Program-made: the position numbers and the translations under genes
DNA from: Terriglobales bacterium
GTDB lineage: Bacteria; Acidobacteriota; Terriglobia; Terriglobales; Gp1-AA117
Direction: 5' to 3'
Assembly (NCBI GenBank): GCA_030150795.1
Contig: JASLFF010000315.1
Coordinates: forward strand, 1 to 5,833
Length of the DNA: 5,833 nucleotides
Shown: one piece after another, positions 4,793 to 5,833 of the stretch
Position numbering within the stretch: position 1 is the first letter of the stretch
How the letters are laid out: every line of letters starts with the position of its first letter
The notes under the pieces: model-generated
What the model saw: only the letters and a program-made list of their open reading frames with translations
Database searches by the model: none
What the model was told of the DNA's origin: nothing

Positions 4793-5833
4793 TTATGGCT
4801 GCAGGGAGGCAGGGGGCCTATTCAACGTCTCGGCCTTAACAGCGGCCACGGGATGACTCAGGCTCCCCTGCATGCGAACGACCTCTGGATAGGACTTCTC
4901 TGTACGCTCCATCCAGTACAATCGCACCGCCAGTTTGCGGGCCACTGCTACTTTGGCCACGCCGTGGTGCTTCCGGGCCTTCAGGCGCGCGTACACGCGG
5001 CCCAGATCTTTGTCTCCTCGGGCGGCACCGGTTGCCCCTTCCACCAGAAGATGACGTAAAAACGGGTTTCCTTGTTTGCTGATCGCACCCAGCCACCGCT
5101 TCTCTCCGCTGGAGTTCTCGGAAGAATTCAATCCCAGATAGCTAACCCAACTGCGCGAATCCGGAAAGCGTCCCACCTCGCCCATGGTGAGCACCGTTGC
5201 CAGTGCGATTACCGGGCCTACTCCTGGATGCGTCTGGAGCCGACACGCCCGCGGCTGGGCCGCTGCTGCCTGCTCCACCGCTTGGTCCAGTGGCTCGATC
5301 CGCTCTCCCATCTGCTCCAGCATCTCCAGCAGTGCGTCACGACGCTGCCGCGCCCAGGGTTCCAACTCCAGCTTCCGCAACTGCTCCAGCCCCGCCTTCG
5401 TCCACAGTTTGCTCTTCTTCTGCAAACCCTGGTTCAAGGCAATGTGCTGCAGCTGGTTCTTGATCCGTGCCCGCATACGCACTAGGTGCCAGCGATGTAG
5501 CAACAGCTGCCGCAGGTCCCTTTCTTCGACACTCGGTATCCAGATCCGGGGAAAACGTTCTTCCAGTAGTAAACGCAGAATCAGCCGGGCATCACGCTTA
5601 TCGTGCTTTTGCTTCCGCCCATCCTGCTGCCGGATTTTTGCCGCATCGCCCATCCATATCTGGTGCCCCAACTTCTCCAGCAGACGCTCGAACCAGTACG
5701 TGCTCCCGGTGGCTTCCACTCCCACCACCCAGGAACCAGGCAGGGCTTGGTAGAACCGCTGCACCTCACCCTGGCCTTCGCCGTGTCCTAGCCGGCGCCG
5801 GACCAACTCACCCGTTTCCTTATCCAACTGGGC
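4793..5833 (-). CDS. IS110-family transposase (DEDD recombinase), 5' end outside window
   Basis: Read on the - strand, the frame is open from the window edge to TAA at 4795-4793, giving 346 visible residues. By comparison with IS621 spacing about 20 N-terminal residues, including the first catalytic Asp, lie outside; the in-frame TTG at 5827 is not a believable start. The RuvC-like DEDD domain is at visible residues 1-130, with Glu40 in VGVEATGS and Asp78/Asp81 in KHDKRDA. A helical, charged linker covers about 130-195. The Transposase_20 domain is at about 198-268: THPGVGPVIA, WVSYLGL, then SSGEKRWLG and SKQGNPFLR. Ser242 aligns with the catalytic Ser241 of IS621. These enzymes recombine a circular or excised element with its target, in studied members guided by an element-encoded bridge RNA. 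There is no frameshift or stop, so it may be functional. Confidence 0.95.
   Translation of the reverse strand, partial: AQLDKETGELVRRRLGHGEGQGEVQRFYQALPGSWVVGVEATGSTYWFERLLEKLGHQIWMGDAAKIRQQDGRKQKHDKRDARLILRLLLEERFPRIWIPSVEERDLRQLLLHRWHLVRMRARIKNQLQHIALNQGLQKKSKLWTKAGLEQLRKLELEPWARQRRDALLEMLEQMGERIEPLDQAVEQAAAAQPRACRLQTHPGVGPVIALATVLTMGEVGRFPDSRSWVSYLGLNSSENSSGEKRWLGAISKQGNPFLRHLLVEGATGAARGDKDLGRVYARLKARKHHGVAKVAVARKLAVRLYWMERTEKSYPEVVRMQGSLSHPVAAVKAETLNRPPASLQP
4793..5833 (-). mobile_element. IS110-family insertion sequence, incomplete in window
   Basis: Minimum supported extent, defined by the transposase. The element must continue leftward into the non-coding stretch below 4793 and rightward past the window edge. 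IS110 elements usually lack terminal inverted repeats and target duplications, so the left boundary cannot be read from flanking sequence alone. Confidence 0.85.

Noticed and set aside
5072..5753. Overlapping + strand open frames opposite the transposase
   Set aside because: They are Ser/Arg/Pro-rich antisense translations of a high-GC transposase gene.
1..5833. CRISPR array, tRNA or rRNA
   Set aside because: No regularly spaced direct repeats, no cloverleaf with a TTCGA-type arm, and no rRNA-like conserved stretch were seen on either strand.

Overview
The window looks like a piece of an acidobacterial chromosome (Acidobacteriota, Koribacter/Terriglobia-like). This is inferred from protein style, a moderately GC-rich base composition and GC-rich intergenic palindromes of a type I associate with that phylum; no rRNA or other marker is present to prove it. 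Six genes run left to right on the + strand. One insertion-sequence transposase runs on the - strand and leaves the window at the right edge.

Left region (1-2113): a tightly packed three-gene unit. The 3' part of a tetratricopeptide-repeat (TPR) protein is followed after 2 nt by a small protein with a signal peptide. That gene overlaps by ATGA a second small protein with a signal peptide. Both small proteins are mostly helical and end in lysine-rich tails. The layout suggests a co-translated envelope or periplasmic module whose function I do not recognise.

Middle region (2114-3713): a 113-bp imperfect inverted repeat fills most of the gap before a SprT-like zinc metallopeptidase. That protein appears to consist of two copies of the same fold: an N-terminal copy with a decayed active site and a C-terminal copy with intact HEMLH. 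A Crp/Fnr-family regulator follows. Its effector pocket lacks the Arg-Ser of cAMP-binding members, and it has no iron-sulfur cysteine set.

Right-middle region (3714-4792): a GC-rich hairpin and an FNR-geometry dyad lie upstream of a single-domain response regulator. That gene is best started at a TTG preceded by a perfect AGGAGG. It is followed by 358 bp without a credible gene but with strong palindromes, including a 21-bp inverted repeat with one mismatch.

Right edge (4793-5833): an IS110-family transposase, nearly complete. All catalytic residues that fall inside the window are intact. The non-coding stretch downstream of it is where an IS1111-type element would carry its bridge RNA, so this is the most interesting place to look for an undescribed RNA-guided element. 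The other element end and the first roughly 20 codons of the transposase lie outside the window.
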